Source: CBDBBY01 sp965203215 (GTDB lineage: Bacteria > Pseudomonadota > Alphaproteobacteria > Rhodobacterales > Rhodobacteraceae). From it: a stretch of 64,000 nucleotides of DNA. The DNA is taken from NCBI GenBank assembly GCA_965203215.1, contig CBDBBY010000001.1:1798001-1862000 (forward strand), written 5' to 3'. The position numbers and the translations under genes are program-made. Under the pieces are notes generated by a model. That model saw only the letters and a program-made list of their open reading frames with translations, was not told the origin of the DNA and did not search any database. Below, piece by piece: positions 44,643 to 52,649 of this stretch (position 1 is the first letter of the stretch; the number at the start of each line of letters is the position of its first letter).

Positions 44643-45785
44643 TTGGCCATCAAACACGGCATTGATGATCTCAAGGATGAACTATTTTCCGAGAACTACG
44701 ATACAGAACTCGACGACGGAAACGATGAAGATGCGACACTTACGCCCAGCCGTTACAATGTGAGCAGTTACGGATGGGATTCGGATGTTGAAGGCTTGGT
44801 CAAGCGGCTCAAGCGCGGCGACATATTTATTCCTAAATTCCAACGGCGATTCGTGTGGAATCAGCCCGAAAAGTCATTCTTTATCGAGTCACTAATTCTT
44901 CGCCTTCCCGTTCCAAATGTGTTCTTGGCGCACGACCCGGAAACAAATAACCTGAACATCGTGGACGGACAGCAACGATTAATTTCACTGCGAGATTATC
45001 TGGATGGGAAGTTTGCCTTGACAGGAGAGAAGATTCGGGATGATTTGAAAGGCAGCTATTTTTCCCACGATGTTGCAAAGACCCAGAATTCGAAAGTTCT
45101 AAGCTACAGGGACGCTAGGACACTTTCTGATGCAGTTTTGCATTCCATAGTCATCAAACCGGATCCGGCGCAGGATGATCCTGAACTTGGAAACGAGTAC
45201 AACCAAGCAATTATACAGATGTTCAGCCGCCTAAATACAAGCGGAAAACCACTTCAACCTCATGAAATTCGTACAAGTATCTTTCATGGTCGATTGGACA
45301 ATCTAATTCGGGAGTTGAACGAGCATTCCGCATGGCGAGAATTGTTTGGAAAGCATCATCCACGACTGAAGGATATGGAACTTATCTTGAGGTTTATCGC
45401 ATTGCGTGAAGATCATGAGAACTATAAACCACCGATGTCTAGATTTCTTGACAACTTTATGGAAAGGAACCGTGAAATATCTGAAGAACGCGCGAAATCT
45501 GTAGGAGATGCTTTCAAAAGGGCGACAGCCCTTGTTAAGAAAACCCTCGGAGAGGATGGATTGCGAAGCGGAAGAACTTTAACGGTTTCTCGCTTTGATG
45601 CAGTGATGAGTGGCTTCGATGCCTATTTAAAATCGTATTCTAAACCTTCAGAAAAGAAGGTAGCACATCTTCTAAAATATTTGGAAGATGACATCGACTA
45701 CAAATGGTCAGTTGACGAGTTTGTAAATAAGCCGGATCGGGTTAGGAAGCGCATTGAGCGCGCTCGTGCAATCTTCGGAGCTTAG
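44643..45785 (+). CDS. DUF262 (ParB-like) protein
   Basis: A 380-residue DUF262 protein: GDIFIPKFQRRFVWNQPEKS (about 59-78), FIESLILRLPVPNVFL, then LNIVDGQQRLISLRDYLDG with the hallmark DGQQR (about 108-112), and MFSRLNTSGKPLQPHEIR. DUF262 is the nucleotide-binding, ParB-like half of GmrSD-type type IV restriction enzymes. No DUF1524 nuclease domain follows; instead a separate HEPN gene begins 3 bases later. Start is TTG 44643 with AGGGGA about 10 bases upstream. A+T-richer than the metabolic genes. Confidence 0.85.
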   Translation: MAIKHGIDDLKDELFSENYDTELDDGNDEDATLTPSRYNVSSYGWDSDVEGLVKRLKRGDIFIPKFQRRFVWNQPEKSFFIESLILRLPVPNVFLAHDPETNNLNIVDGQQRLISLRDYLDGKFALTGEKIRDDLKGSYFSHDVAKTQNSKVLSYRDARTLSDAVLHSIVIKPDPAQDDPELGNEYNQAIIQMFSRLNTSGKPLQPHEIRTSIFHGRLDNLIRELNEHSAWRELFGKHHPRLKDMELILRFIALREDHENYKPPMSRFLDNFMERNREISEERAKSVGDAFKRATALVKKTLGEDGLRSGRTLTVSRFDAVMSGFDAYLKSYSKPSEKKVAHLLKYLEDDIDYKWSVDEFVNKPDRVRKRIERARAIFGA

Positions 45786-45788
45786 TAC

Positions 45789-46280
45789 ATGGTAACTCGA
45801 ATTACGGATAGGACGCGATACCGGCAGCGCATTGCGGATCTCGTTAAAAAGCCTCCTACTAACGTAACAGGCACCGGTTCAGAACTTGATGTTCATGCGC
45901 ACTGGGCCAAATACACTTGTGTTTTAGTCTCTGGTTTTTTGGAACAGGCAATCAAAGAGATATTCTTGGAGCATGCATATGCCAACTCCAGTCCTCGCGT
46001 ACGCAAATACGTCGCGGGTACATGGCCAACTTCAAAAAACATGAAGTGCGATGCGATAAAAGAAATTCTAGGCCATTTCGACGGCATGTGGGTAACGGGA
46101 TTCGAAGAATGGCTTAACGGCTCCGAAAGGCGAAAAGAGATTAATGAGATCATTAATTGGCGTAATGCCATCGCACACGGAAAGGAAGAAAATACGAACA
46201 ACGTGACACTGGCGTCCGTGAGCAACAAATTTGAGATTGCATGCGACCTTATTGATTACATTGAAGAATTGCTGAAGTAA
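45789..46280 (+). CDS. HEPN-domain protein, putative RNase partner of DUF262
   Basis: A 163-residue all-helical protein of the MAE_28990/RiboL-PSP-HEPN type: HAHWAKYTCVLVSGFLEQAI then the catalytic-like motif NWRNAIAHGKEE (RxxxxH, about 132-137). HEPN proteins of this kind cut RNA and act in toxin or anti-phage systems. The gene follows DUF262 by 3 bases, so the pair is almost certainly one unit: I infer DUF262 controls the HEPN RNase. No antitoxin is evident besides DUF262. Confidence 0.8.
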   Translation: MVTRITDRTRYRQRIADLVKKPPTNVTGTGSELDVHAHWAKYTCVLVSGFLEQAIKEIFLEHAYANSSPRVRKYVAGTWPTSKNMKCDAIKEILGHFDGMWVTGFEEWLNGSERRKEINEIINWRNAIAHGKEENTNNVTLASVSNKFEIACDLIDYIEELLK

Positions 46281-46378
46281 GGCCACTTGGGCCGTGTCAA
46301 TCACACTCCAAATCAAATGTTTGAGTTCAGATCAGTTGAATCCGTCTCTTTCCGGGTGACCGCCGTAAATTGATACAT

Positions 46379-46804
46379 TCACAGACGCCGGCCAAAGTTC
46401 CCTGAAGCTGCGAGATCCGGGGAGCAGCAGGTGGTGGCGGGTCCCCATGAAGCGAACTGATCAATGGATTGACCTTCATAGATCAGACCCTCGATTTCTT
46501 CCGGCAATGCAACGATATCCGCGTCGTCCGCAGGGCAAGGCATCCCGGGTTCATCAGTATCGGCTTTGGGTATCATCCGAATCATCATCGAATCGATGAA
46601 TTCAACCGCAAACTCAGTATGATCTCTAAAAGAACGTCGGTACCGTCCTGAATAATCAGGCCCGAAGAATGAGTGAACTACCTCGTGATCTCCGGCAATG
46701 CCGCTGTTAAACCTGAATGAAAACCGCTCAAGATCTCCTACGCGGAACCGGAAATCCGATAAAATCAACGGTATCAGAAAGTCAAAAACCTGCTTCGGCG
46801 GCAA
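46379..46804 (-). CDS. hypothetical protein
   Basis: A 141-codon open frame with a plausible coding pattern (FRFRVGDLERFSFRFNS, HTEFAVEFIDSMMIRMIPKA, VALPEEIEGLIYEG). I do not recognise a family. No membrane segment beyond a hydrophobic start (FDFLIPLILS). It converges on the HEPN gene and lies downstream of the coiled-coil gene on the same strand. Confidence 0.45.
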   Translation of the reverse strand: MPPKQVFDFLIPLILSDFRFRVGDLERFSFRFNSGIAGDHEVVHSFFGPDYSGRYRRSFRDHTEFAVEFIDSMMIRMIPKADTDEPGMPCPADDADIVALPEEIEGLIYEGQSIDQFASWGPATTCCSPDLAASGNFGRRL

Positions 46805-46862
46805 TTATATTTCGTATGCGCCAACCCGGAGGAATAAGTCTTTGAAAACAAATTTTTCTCGC

Positions 46863-47699
46863 TTATCCTAATGTTTGCGGGTCCAACAGAGCCAGCAATG
46901 CATCTCGCAACTCGACCGCATATACTTTTTTTACCTGTTCTACATCCGTGCCGACCTCATACGCTCCCTTTCGAAAATTTTTATTGAAGCCCACATCGTT
47001 TTCGAACTGATTCGAAACATATTCCAGACACATTTCAAATATCTCGAATTCCTGTTTTTCATAAGCCTTATCCACAAGACATGTAGCGTGATCAGCGGCC
47101 CACCCGTCGACTGAAAGATTTTCAGAAATATCCCTTCCGAAATTCGACAACCGAATAGGGCTTTTTATTTCCACTACCGTAGGTGGAGTCAAGTGTTCTG
47201 GAATATTGATTATTTTTTCCTCGACTTTCCTTAGCGATACCCCGAACGACCGCTGTTCGGCTTTGACCTCCTTCAAGGACTCTCCGAACGACCGCTGTTC
47301 GGCTTTGACCTCCTTCAAGGACTCTCCGAACGACCGCTGTTCGGCTTTGACCTCCTTCAAGGACTCCCCGAACGACCGCTGTTCGGCTTTGACCTCCTTC
47401 AAGGACTCCCCGAACGACCGCTGTTCGGCTTTGACTTCCTTCAAGGATTTTCTGAGCGATTTTTGTTCAGTCTCGACCAGTTTTACAGCCTGTCCGAGGG
47501 ACTTTAGTTCAACTTTCACCTCATTCATGGATTGTCCGAGGGACTTTAGTTCAGTCTTGACTTCGTTCATGAATTCCTTGAACGATTTTCGATCAACATT
47601 TACATTTCCTATCCAGATACCGACTGTAAGTACAATTCCACCTAATGCAACGGTTGTCGCGAATAGGTGCCATCCTGTCGGAAACAATTCATCAAACAT
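46863..47699 (-). CDS. membrane-anchored coiled-coil protein with 14-residue repeats
   Basis: A 278-residue protein: N-terminal membrane segment (HLFATTVALGGIVLTVGIWI, about 8-27), then a heptad coiled coil whose core is five repeats of ESLKEVKAEQRSFG (about residues 84-153), then a globular C-terminal 110 residues (SVDGWAADHATCLVDKAYE). Role unknown; a membrane-tethered scaffold or sensor is possible. Compare 34156, 59271 and 62296. Confidence 0.65.
   Translation of the reverse strand: MFDELFPTGWHLFATTVALGGIVLTVGIWIGNVNVDRKSFKEFMNEVKTELKSLGQSMNEVKVELKSLGQAVKLVETEQKSLRKSLKEVKAEQRSFGESLKEVKAEQRSFGESLKEVKAEQRSFGESLKEVKAEQRSFGESLKEVKAEQRSFGVSLRKVEEKIINIPEHLTPPTVVEIKSPIRLSNFGRDISENLSVDGWAADHATCLVDKAYEKQEFEIFEMCLEYVSNQFENDVGFNKNFRKGAYEVGTDVEQVKKVYAVELRDALLALLDPQTLG
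47242..47451. repeat. five 42-bp in-gene tandem repeats
   Basis: Units of CCGAACGACCGCTGTTCGGC plus 22 further bases repeat every 42 bases from 47242, nearly identical. They code for the 14-residue coiled-coil repeats. The near-identity suggests recent expansion or gene conversion; change in number keeps the frame. It is not a CRISPR array: there are no spacers. Confidence 0.9.
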
Positions 47700-47717
47700 G
47701 TTATCTTTCCTTTATTA

Positions 47718-48289
47718 AATTCGACAGTCTTGATCTCGTTAAACGGAGCGTTAATCAATTCCACTAGCGAAAGGTTGAATTAGAACTTTTTTAGGTCCCG
47801 CATTCTTGGATTGATTGTAAGGCGGCTTCAGCCGCACGTGCAATCGGTCATTTATATTCAACATCATTAGTTCCTTGCCATAGGTAAATCATGGTAGCCG
47901 TAGGTTGGTACGTGCATACACTGTCTTTCAGTCGCCCGTGATTCGACTGCAACAGTTGCAGATCAGAAATACGAGGTCAATGCGATCTTTTCGTCCAAAT
48001 TTGCGCGAACAACCATGTGATTGATTTCATATTACGCTACTTCGTAGAATGAAGCAAATCCTATTAAACCCATGGTGTGCAATCCAAATAGTGCATCATT
48101 GCGTGTCGCGAAAGGGGAACGCCATCAAATCGGTTCGCGACTCAGTCAATACATGCAAGAACCTTACAGGGTCGGTTCAGCTGGCGGGCAACGCTCGACA
48201 ATCCCGCCGCCGTTTGGCAGATTTGAACTACCGTCCGCTGGCGATGATATGTCTATCGCAAAATGAAGCAGTTGTAAATCGGCGCGCAA
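47718..48289. other. intergenic, nothing recognised
   Basis: About 570 bases, A+T-rich near 47720-48000, with no supported gene on either strand. The promoter of the coiled-coil gene lies at the left end. Confidence 0.5.
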
Positions 48290-48440
48290 AAGTGGGCGTG
48301 CGGCCCATTTTATTTGGTCCGGCGACGCGACATGATCTCCTATTGAGAAAGTCGGCCCGACGAATTGGTTTCGATGCAGAATTTGAGGGCGAACCAAGCG
48401 TTGGTGCCCGATTTCGACCCGATGCATCCGCGTTCTGGAC
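48290..48440. repeat. diverged class A MITE-like repeat
   Basis: On the minus strand it shows the transposase tail (TCGAAATCGGGCACCAACGC, then a stop) and the end AAAATGGGCCGCACGCCC. It is more eroded than the other class A copies. Confidence 0.6.
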
Positions 48441-49023
48441 AAATTGACCCAAGCGAAGCTTCTCGGAAAGAACGGCCGTCCCGATAATGGGCCCGCTGAA
48501 TCTTCCCAATCTCGTCCAACCCAAGCATCACCAACCTCGCTCTTCCGAATTAACGGAAAAGCAGTTGAACACGCCATCGAAAGGGGGTCAGTCTTCAACG
48601 CCAATAAAGCCCAAAAGTGGGCACTCTTGCACACTGATTCACAGCTGTTGCCGGTGTCGAGAGCCCTCTGGCGCAGGTTGGTTCGGATAAGCTGCTGACC
48701 ATGGCAGATGCTGCGCAGCTTGATTTGAAGCTCTTGACCTTCGAGTTCCTGCTGTTCTGCATCGGTCCACCCCCGCCACCAGAAGCCGCCGAAGCATTCC
48801 AAGGGTCGCACCAGAAAGAAATGGCTGCGCCAATTTCGCGCCGCTGGTTGACTGCATTCCTGCGTATTGTGGTCAATGCGCGCGGCTGTCATTTTCTGAT
48901 CGTTAAGCAGCGTTGTTTCCTGCCCCGATTTCCTTCGTCTGGCTGTGTACTCAACCAGCACAGGAAGCGACCCGTTTCAATCCGGCGATGTTGTCCCTCG
49001 AATTCAGCGCCCCGATGCCAAAG
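48441..49023. other. unassigned; possible IS21-type fragment
   Basis: On the minus strand 48460-48535 reads MLGLDEIGKIQRAHYRDGRS, similar to the start of IstA transposases, but it is only 25 or so codons. Nothing else here is recognisable up to the duplicated coupling-protein end. Confidence 0.3.
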
Positions 49024-49026
49024 GCT

Positions 49027-49793
49027 TCAATGCCATCCGAAATCGTCCGGTTCAGGATCGGGATCGGGATCGTCAATCTCGATTTCCACAGCGAGCAGCA
49101 TCGCCAGTTGGAAAGCGTCCCTGAATTCGGATGAGCTTCGTTCGCTTGCACCGAGTTTTTCAATTCGGTCGCCCGCTTCTCGGATGATTGCCGCAAGGAT
49201 GTCGTCCGGAGCGAACGGGTAAGCCGCTGCACGGTCTTCAAGTTCCCGCAGATCCAAGAGCCTGCCGCCGATCGCTTCGTAGGCCGACATGAATTCCGCT
49301 TCTTTGGCTTGATCAAGGCCGGGAGCGCGGTCCCGAGGCCCGCGAACCGGGACGAACTTGTTGGCCGAGATACGTTCCGTCCATCGGTCGCCGAGATAGA
49401 AAGCGCGGGCCTTTACGAGCGTCGACTCCATAAGAAAGTAGAACTCGCCTTCTTTCAGGCGCTGCATGTCGCTGATTGAAACGCGATCCTCCTCCACGAA
49501 GCTGGCCGTCCCGCGATCCTCCCAACGCATTCCGAACAATCCGGAACGCGCAGTTCTCCCCGTCGAGACGGCAACCTTGTGCCGGCCGAATTTCTTCCTG
49601 AGGAATTCCCATGTTCTCTGCGCATCCTCCATCGCTCCGGCCGCGGTGAGCCTTGCGTTCGCGGAAGCCGTTTCAGCGATTTGCGGCGATACGGACTGCA
49701 TCGCCGCCATGTCCTGGCCGGCGATTACGATCATGAATCCGAGCGAGCGCGCTTGCGCCATCATGGTATCGATACCCTTCACCATGTAGTATC
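49027..49793 (-). pseudogene. duplicated 3' end of the IcmO/TrbC-like gene
   Basis: About 767 bases nearly identical to 52650-53416: the frame YYMVKGIDTMMAQARSLGFM through PDDFGWH is open but has no start or ATPase core. The few differences (for example EADRIEKLG versus DADRIEKLG context, DDPDPDPEP versus DEPDPDPEP) show some age. With the full gene at 52650 it brackets the DGQHR/RelA-SpoT cassette as a direct repeat. Confidence 0.92.
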
Positions 49794-49829
49794 CCGACAT
49801 TCGTCACAATGAGGGCCGTTTAACCTGAC

Positions 49830-50795
49830 TTATTTGGGCATCCAGCCTTCCGGATAGGAGAACTTGCTTCCAACAAACTTTGGATGAGTCATGCTCAACA
49901 AGGATTCCAGATTAAGGTTGGCCGCGTCGACGCCGAGTAGAAGTAGAGGATGAAGATTTCTTTTTTCACTGTAGCGAACGTTCTCAAGCGCAAAATTTGC
50001 GTCAGTACCGCACTGAATAAGCGAATTTTGACCGTCGGGCCCAACGCTTGCAACAGCCAACCGATAAGGGTTACCACACCGCGGCAGCCTAACTTGACTT
50101 TTTCCTTGATTTTTTTCTTCCCACTCTGCAATCAAATTAGACATCGATATTAGACTACCTATGGTCTCTACCGATTCCCTGTCTACGCATTGATCCAAAT
50201 TAGCATTGAATTCCTTGATTTGCTCCCCTTGAGATTCGCACCAGCACGCCCAAAGGTGCTGGAGCCATGTTCGTATCTGAATCTCAAACCGTGCCACAAC
50301 TGAACTGCTCCTAAATGGTTGGTCGAACTTGGCTATTACGTGTATCGCTCTATAACCGCTACCGCTTGGGTGCGACCGTCCGATATAATCCTTCTTTATC
50401 GCTCGACTCATCCCAGCAAGCCGATCTGCAACATTCACTGCCTCCAAATAAGATTCACATATAATTCGAAAGCCAATAATATCATCCATCTGGCTTACGG
50501 AAAACGTGCCAAATTGGTTTCTTGTTATTTTCCTATTGATACTCTCAATGCGCTTGAGTCGCGCACTTATCAGGGTGCGGTCAGGCAGTTGTACCGATCT
50601 CAAAAGCGATAAGCTCGTCCTCAAACAGGCAAGTCTAAATTCCCTGTAAGAATCCAAAACAGCGCGTGCGCCGCTGTCATCAGGAGATAGGCAAAGCTTC
50701 CTACTCGCGCGAACCACTTGACCCATGCTGTCCAAGCCAAGATCATCGGGATACCCACACTCCTCACTTCTCACAACTATTGTATCGGCTACCAT
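49830..50795 (-). CDS. RelA/SpoT-domain protein, putative alarmone-type synthetase
   Basis: A 321-residue protein whose middle carries the (p)ppGpp synthetase core: RLKRIESINRKITRN, QMDDIIGFRII with the metal-binding Asp, KDYIGRSHPSGSGYRAIHV matching the GYxSxH substrate loop, and FEIQIRTWLQHLWA with the catalytic Glu. No hydrolase (HD), TGS or ACT domain, so it is a small-synthetase-like protein. Start ATG 50795 overlaps the DGQHR gene's stop (ATGGTAG). It could make (p)ppGpp, (p)ppApp or pyrophosphorylate tRNA as toxic SAS enzymes do; which one is unknown. Confidence 0.82.
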   Translation of the reverse strand: MVADTIVVRSEECGYPDDLGLDSMGQVVRASRKLCLSPDDSGARAVLDSYREFRLACLRTSLSLLRSVQLPDRTLISARLKRIESINRKITRNQFGTFSVSQMDDIIGFRIICESYLEAVNVADRLAGMSRAIKKDYIGRSHPSGSGYRAIHVIAKFDQPFRSSSVVARFEIQIRTWLQHLWACWCESQGEQIKEFNANLDQCVDRESVETIGSLISMSNLIAEWEEKNQGKSQVRLPRCGNPYRLAVASVGPDGQNSLIQCGTDANFALENVRYSEKRNLHPLLLLGVDAANLNLESLLSMTHPKFVGSKFSYPEGWMPK

Positions 50796-52450
50796 GGCTT
50801 CGGAAGTGTAAAGGATTCTTCTTCTTTCGGCAGACCCGAAAAATCCCACGCCATCTTTTCGCTTGTATTGGAAGCTTTAATTGCCCTAGCTTCAAAACAG
50901 TCCTTGCGGAATCTAACCTTCCTTCTGCTATCGCCAACACTCCCCAAAAGAAGATATGTAAACATCTCTACGCATAGATCTTCATACTTTTTGTGACGGC
51001 GGACTTTGAGTTCCAGTGGCTCGCACAAGATACCAAACCACGGTGCGTCTTTTCTAACAAGCCTAAGATCTCCCAGATCTTCATGTCGAGATATTTTTTT
51101 GAATATATCCGATATATCTGCACCCATGCGCGTTTCAAAACGTGCAATCGCCCGTGCTAGAGCCAATTGTGCAATAGGTAGGAAGAGTATATTAATTTCA
51201 TCGCCCGTTCTAAGTTTATTTGGCGGAGTTCCAAGTGAACCATCTGAGGAAAAATACAAGATCATTTCTTTATGCGATGGAAGACTCGCCAAATTATCGA
51301 AGTATGCGGACAACTTCGCTATCCCTTTTTCAAGCTCCTTGCTGTCGGGACGGAGTAGCCCATTTCCACGGCCACCATTTAAGCCAACAACGGAATCTTT
51401 CCATGTGATAAATTCAACTCTACTTCCCAAGTAGTTCTCCGAGATAGACACAAGGGATTCAAGCGAAGCGTATTTAGGTGACTTCTCGGACAGCTGTGTC
51501 GTATTTGTATCGACATTAAATTCGTCATTGTGTCCTTTGAACAATTGGTGCCTGACCATAATTTCCTGCGCAACGATCCTGAATCCGTTGTTGTCGTCGA
51601 TTATGCCACGCTGACCGGGAGGTGGTCGTTTTGCGGTTTCGTTTACGTCAACAAAAACATTGCACAATCGTGAAAGAGAATCCGCAAACGTTTCCCTGTG
51701 CTGCACCGCAGGAATGATTTCAATTCCCACAATTTCATCCATCACTCCCTGCAGTTTTCTAGAATCCGTGTTTTGCTCTTCTAAGTAATACTCAATATCT
51801 TCCCGAGTTATATCATTCTTTAACTTTACCGTACCATCCCTATTTTTTGCGGGAAGCCGGCCATTATGCAATATCTCTTTCAATCCCTTTATTGCTAAAA
51901 GGCGGTGCTGGCCATCAAATGCGAAGTATCGGGTGTTGGTTAGATCCAAATCTACAATTGACGCATTGGAGTCAATATAGTCAACATTAATTGATGCTTT
52001 CGTTGCGTAGCCGCGGGAATCCCAATTGTCATGCTTCGTATCATATACCCAATCTTGGTAAGCAACTAATAGAAGTGGCGGAAATTTGTGATGCTTTCTA
52101 GTTGCTAAATATAATGACATGGGCTGCTGGCGTGAGTGATCGATATCCTTATGCTGCAAATACTTCGTGTTGGTGTAGCTTATATTTACAGAATTAACAA
52201 TATCGTTAAGGTGTTCATTAAAGATTGGAAGATCTCGCGCGAATAGAACGTTCTCGGCAATCCATCCAAGCGATACAGTAATAAAGTAAGAAGTGCTTGT
52301 ACCCATTTTAATCCTCTGAGCGATATGGTGATCCTTTCGATCTCCCATCCAATCGAGTAGTAAACGCAGCGCATGCTTGTACTTTCGTTCCCTTCCTAGT
52401 AAATCCATCGATGTATTGAGAAGGGTAGCATCATTATTGTTCCTACTCAT
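50789..52450 (-). CDS. DGQHR-domain protein (DndB-like)
   Basis: A 553-residue protein with the DGQHR signature: TRYFAFDGQHRLLAIKGLKE (about 185-204), followed by VGIEIIPAVQHRETFADSLS and VFVDVNETAKRPPPGQR, as in DndB, the regulator/ATPase of DNA phosphorothioation. No dndA, C, D or E lies nearby, so it is not a standard Dnd locus. GGAGG 8 bases before ATG 52450 supports the start. It overlaps the RelA/SpoT-like gene by 7 bases. Visibly A+T-rich compared with the coupling-protein copies flanking it, suggesting separate origin. Confidence 0.84.
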   Translation of the reverse strand: MSRNNNDATLLNTSMDLLGRERKYKHALRLLLDWMGDRKDHHIAQRIKMGTSTSYFITVSLGWIAENVLFARDLPIFNEHLNDIVNSVNISYTNTKYLQHKDIDHSRQQPMSLYLATRKHHKFPPLLLVAYQDWVYDTKHDNWDSRGYATKASINVDYIDSNASIVDLDLTNTRYFAFDGQHRLLAIKGLKEILHNGRLPAKNRDGTVKLKNDITREDIEYYLEEQNTDSRKLQGVMDEIVGIEIIPAVQHRETFADSLSRLCNVFVDVNETAKRPPPGQRGIIDDNNGFRIVAQEIMVRHQLFKGHNDEFNVDTNTTQLSEKSPKYASLESLVSISENYLGSRVEFITWKDSVVGLNGGRGNGLLRPDSKELEKGIAKLSAYFDNLASLPSHKEMILYFSSDGSLGTPPNKLRTGDEINILFLPIAQLALARAIARFETRMGADISDIFKKISRHEDLGDLRLVRKDAPWFGILCEPLELKVRRHKKYEDLCVEMFTYLLLGSVGDSRRKVRFRKDCFEARAIKASNTSEKMAWDFSGLPKEEESFTLPKPW

Positions 52451-52453
52451 CGC

Positions 52454-52649
52454 AAGACCTCCGCTGTGGTCAAAAATTTTGCGCTACAAGTCGGCGACAT
52501 GACGAATCACAAATTTCATAAGTTCGATCATAAATTTTCAGTATCTTTTGTTCGTCACGGTTTCAAGGCAGGCTCTCGAACAAGTTGGATTGGGAAGAAT
52601 CTCGGTTAGGTGTAGGTAAATACGTCTGTTAATTGCTGCCCGGATGGTT
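52454..52649. other. spacer between DGQHR gene and coupling-protein 3' end
   Basis: No gene. It holds the promoter of the DGQHR/RelA-SpoT pair and one junction of the inserted cassette. Confidence 0.5.

Noticed and set aside
47242..47451. Regular repeats that could suggest a CRISPR array
   Set aside because: The units are contiguous 42-bp in-frame coding repeats without unique spacers; no cas genes are present.
50789..52450. A standard phosphorothioation (dnd) locus
   Set aside because: Only a DGQHR protein is present; no dndA, dndC, dndD, dndE or dndFGH genes are visible.
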